Shown: piece by piece, positions 4,364 to 5,056 of the stretch
Layout of the letters: each line of letters opens with the position of its first letter
Numbering within the stretch: position 1 is the stretch's first letter
Origin: an uncultured Bacilli bacterium
Lineage (GTDB): Bacteria > Bacillota_I > Bacilli_A > RF39 > UBA660
Assembly: GCA_947594675.1 (NCBI GenBank)
Contig: CANQEF010000088.1
Span: forward strand, 1-5,056
Direction: 5' to 3'
DNA length: 5,056 bases
Notes under the pieces: model-generated
Told to the model about the DNA's origin: nothing
The model's input: only the letters and a program-made list of their open reading frames with translations
Databases searched by the model: none
Program-made: the position numbers and the translations under genes

Positions 4364-5056
4364 TACATTTCACTTGGGTATATTTCATTTGCAATACTAT
4401 TTTCTATTGGTATTTCATTTGTTGGAACATTGCTAGGCATGTTTACTGGTGTATTTTGTGTTATATCTTCTTCTGGTGAAGTAAATGCTCCCATCATATT
4501 AAGAATTTCTTGTTCCATTTGTTCAGGATTCATTTGTTGTAATTGTTGCTGTATTTCAGGTGGTAGTTTTTGCATAAATTTATCCATTAAATTGAACAAT
4601 GCTTGATGATACATATCCCCACCTTGTAAATCTTGAATAAGCTCTTGTTTATTAGGGATAATCTCATCTGGAATGCGTTTTAAATAATCAATAAATTCTA
4701 TTTTCCCAGTGCTTAACAAATTATCTAGTGTTTGTAAGCTTGCTATTTCACTAAAGTATGATGCACTTCCTACATCAGCTTTTATATGTAACCACATATC
4801 TTTTAATGTACCAAAATCAAATTCTTCTACTTCTCTATTACCATTATTTTCTATTACAACAGGTCTAACACCATAGTTAGTTGCTATCATATCTAAAAGA
4901 ATTCTTCCACAGTCTTCTACAAATTCATAAAGATTCGCTCTTACATTTTCTAGTGGAACAGCATTTGATTTTTGAACAGCTATTATAGCACTAGCATTAT
5001 TCATTGTTACATTACCTAAAGAGGCATCACCTACTCCTAAAGTTTCTTTAGTATAC
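4363..5056 (-). CDS. Phage portal protein, C-terminal part (5' end outside the window)
   Basis: About 230 residues are visible and the frame is open through the right edge, so the ATG at 5004 is an internal methionine. The residues before it read YTKETLGVGDASLGNVT and continue MNNASAIIAVQKSNAVPLENVRANLYEFVEDCGRILLDMI. The ETLG...N.SA....Q pattern followed by a long helix is typical of the stem/wing region of portal proteins of the SPP1/P22-type fold in Firmicutes phages. The dodecameric portal forms the DNA entry channel at one capsid vertex and binds terminase. Downstream comes a FDYL-like SGKIEFIDYLKRIPDEIIPNKQELI segment, then a Q/M-rich helix (LPPEIQQQLQQMNPEQMEQEI) and a disordered T/P/N-rich tail, as is usual for portal C-termini. 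It is followed after 10 nt by the 64-aa gene. The fold assignment is from recognition, not from a search. Confidence 0.82.
   Translation of the reverse strand, partial: YTKETLGVGDASLGNVTMNNASAIIAVQKSNAVPLENVRANLYEFVEDCGRILLDMIATNYGVRPVVIENNGNREVEEFDFGTLKDMWLHIKADVGSASYFSEIASLQTLDNLLSTGKIEFIDYLKRIPDEIIPNKQELIQDLQGGDMYHQALFNLMDKFMQKLPPEIQQQLQQMNPEQMEQEILNMMGAFTSPEEDITQNTPVNMPSNVPTNEIPIENSIANEIYPSEM

Overview
This window is a late structural (virion head) module of a tailed bacteriophage or prophage from a low-GC Gram-positive host, most likely a Clostridium-like Firmicute. This rests on strongly AT-rich sequence, AGGAGG-type ribosome binding sites, Lys/Glu/Asn/Ile-rich proteins, and recognisable portal, scaffold and HK97-fold capsid proteins. 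Every credible gene lies on the minus strand, so transcription runs from high to low coordinates.

In transcription order: the C-terminal ~230 residues of the portal protein (running off the right edge); a 64-residue charged helical protein; a 281-base non-coding stretch (3877-4157); a ~290-residue scaffolding protein; a ~279-residue major capsid protein; an 89-base gap with two hairpins; a 136-residue head-tail adaptor candidate; and a 524-residue beta-propeller-like protein resembling a tail stabilisation/neck protein. The order portal - scaffold - coat - ~140-aa adaptor - ~500-aa stabiliser parallels genes 1-8-5-4-10 of phage P22, suggesting a short-tailed or P22-like neck, although the coat belongs to a Firmicutes HK97-fold group. 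The last 59 bases hold either the start of another gene or the frameshifted remainder of the 524-residue protein. Several starts were moved downstream of the longest-ORF choice because strong ribosome binding sites sit between the alternatives.

The most unusual element is the non-coding stretch between the 64-aa gene and the scaffold gene. Read on the minus strand, it contains a 50-nt tRNA-like minihelix at 4096-4145: a canonical T arm with all invariant T-loop residues, a GC-rich acceptor stem, discriminator A and an encoded CCA end. The D and anticodon arms are replaced by a 15-nt linker. Around it lie a repeated GGTGCTTTA motif that can form either a local hairpin or a pseudoknot with the acceptor stem, an anti-Shine-Dalgarno sequence, an 11-bp terminator-like hairpin, two overlapping 10-bp palindromes and two further hairpins leading to the scaffold ribosome binding site. 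This looks like a dedicated structured RNA in the head operon. Its function is unknown; expression control, packaging or tRNA mimicry are all only inferences.
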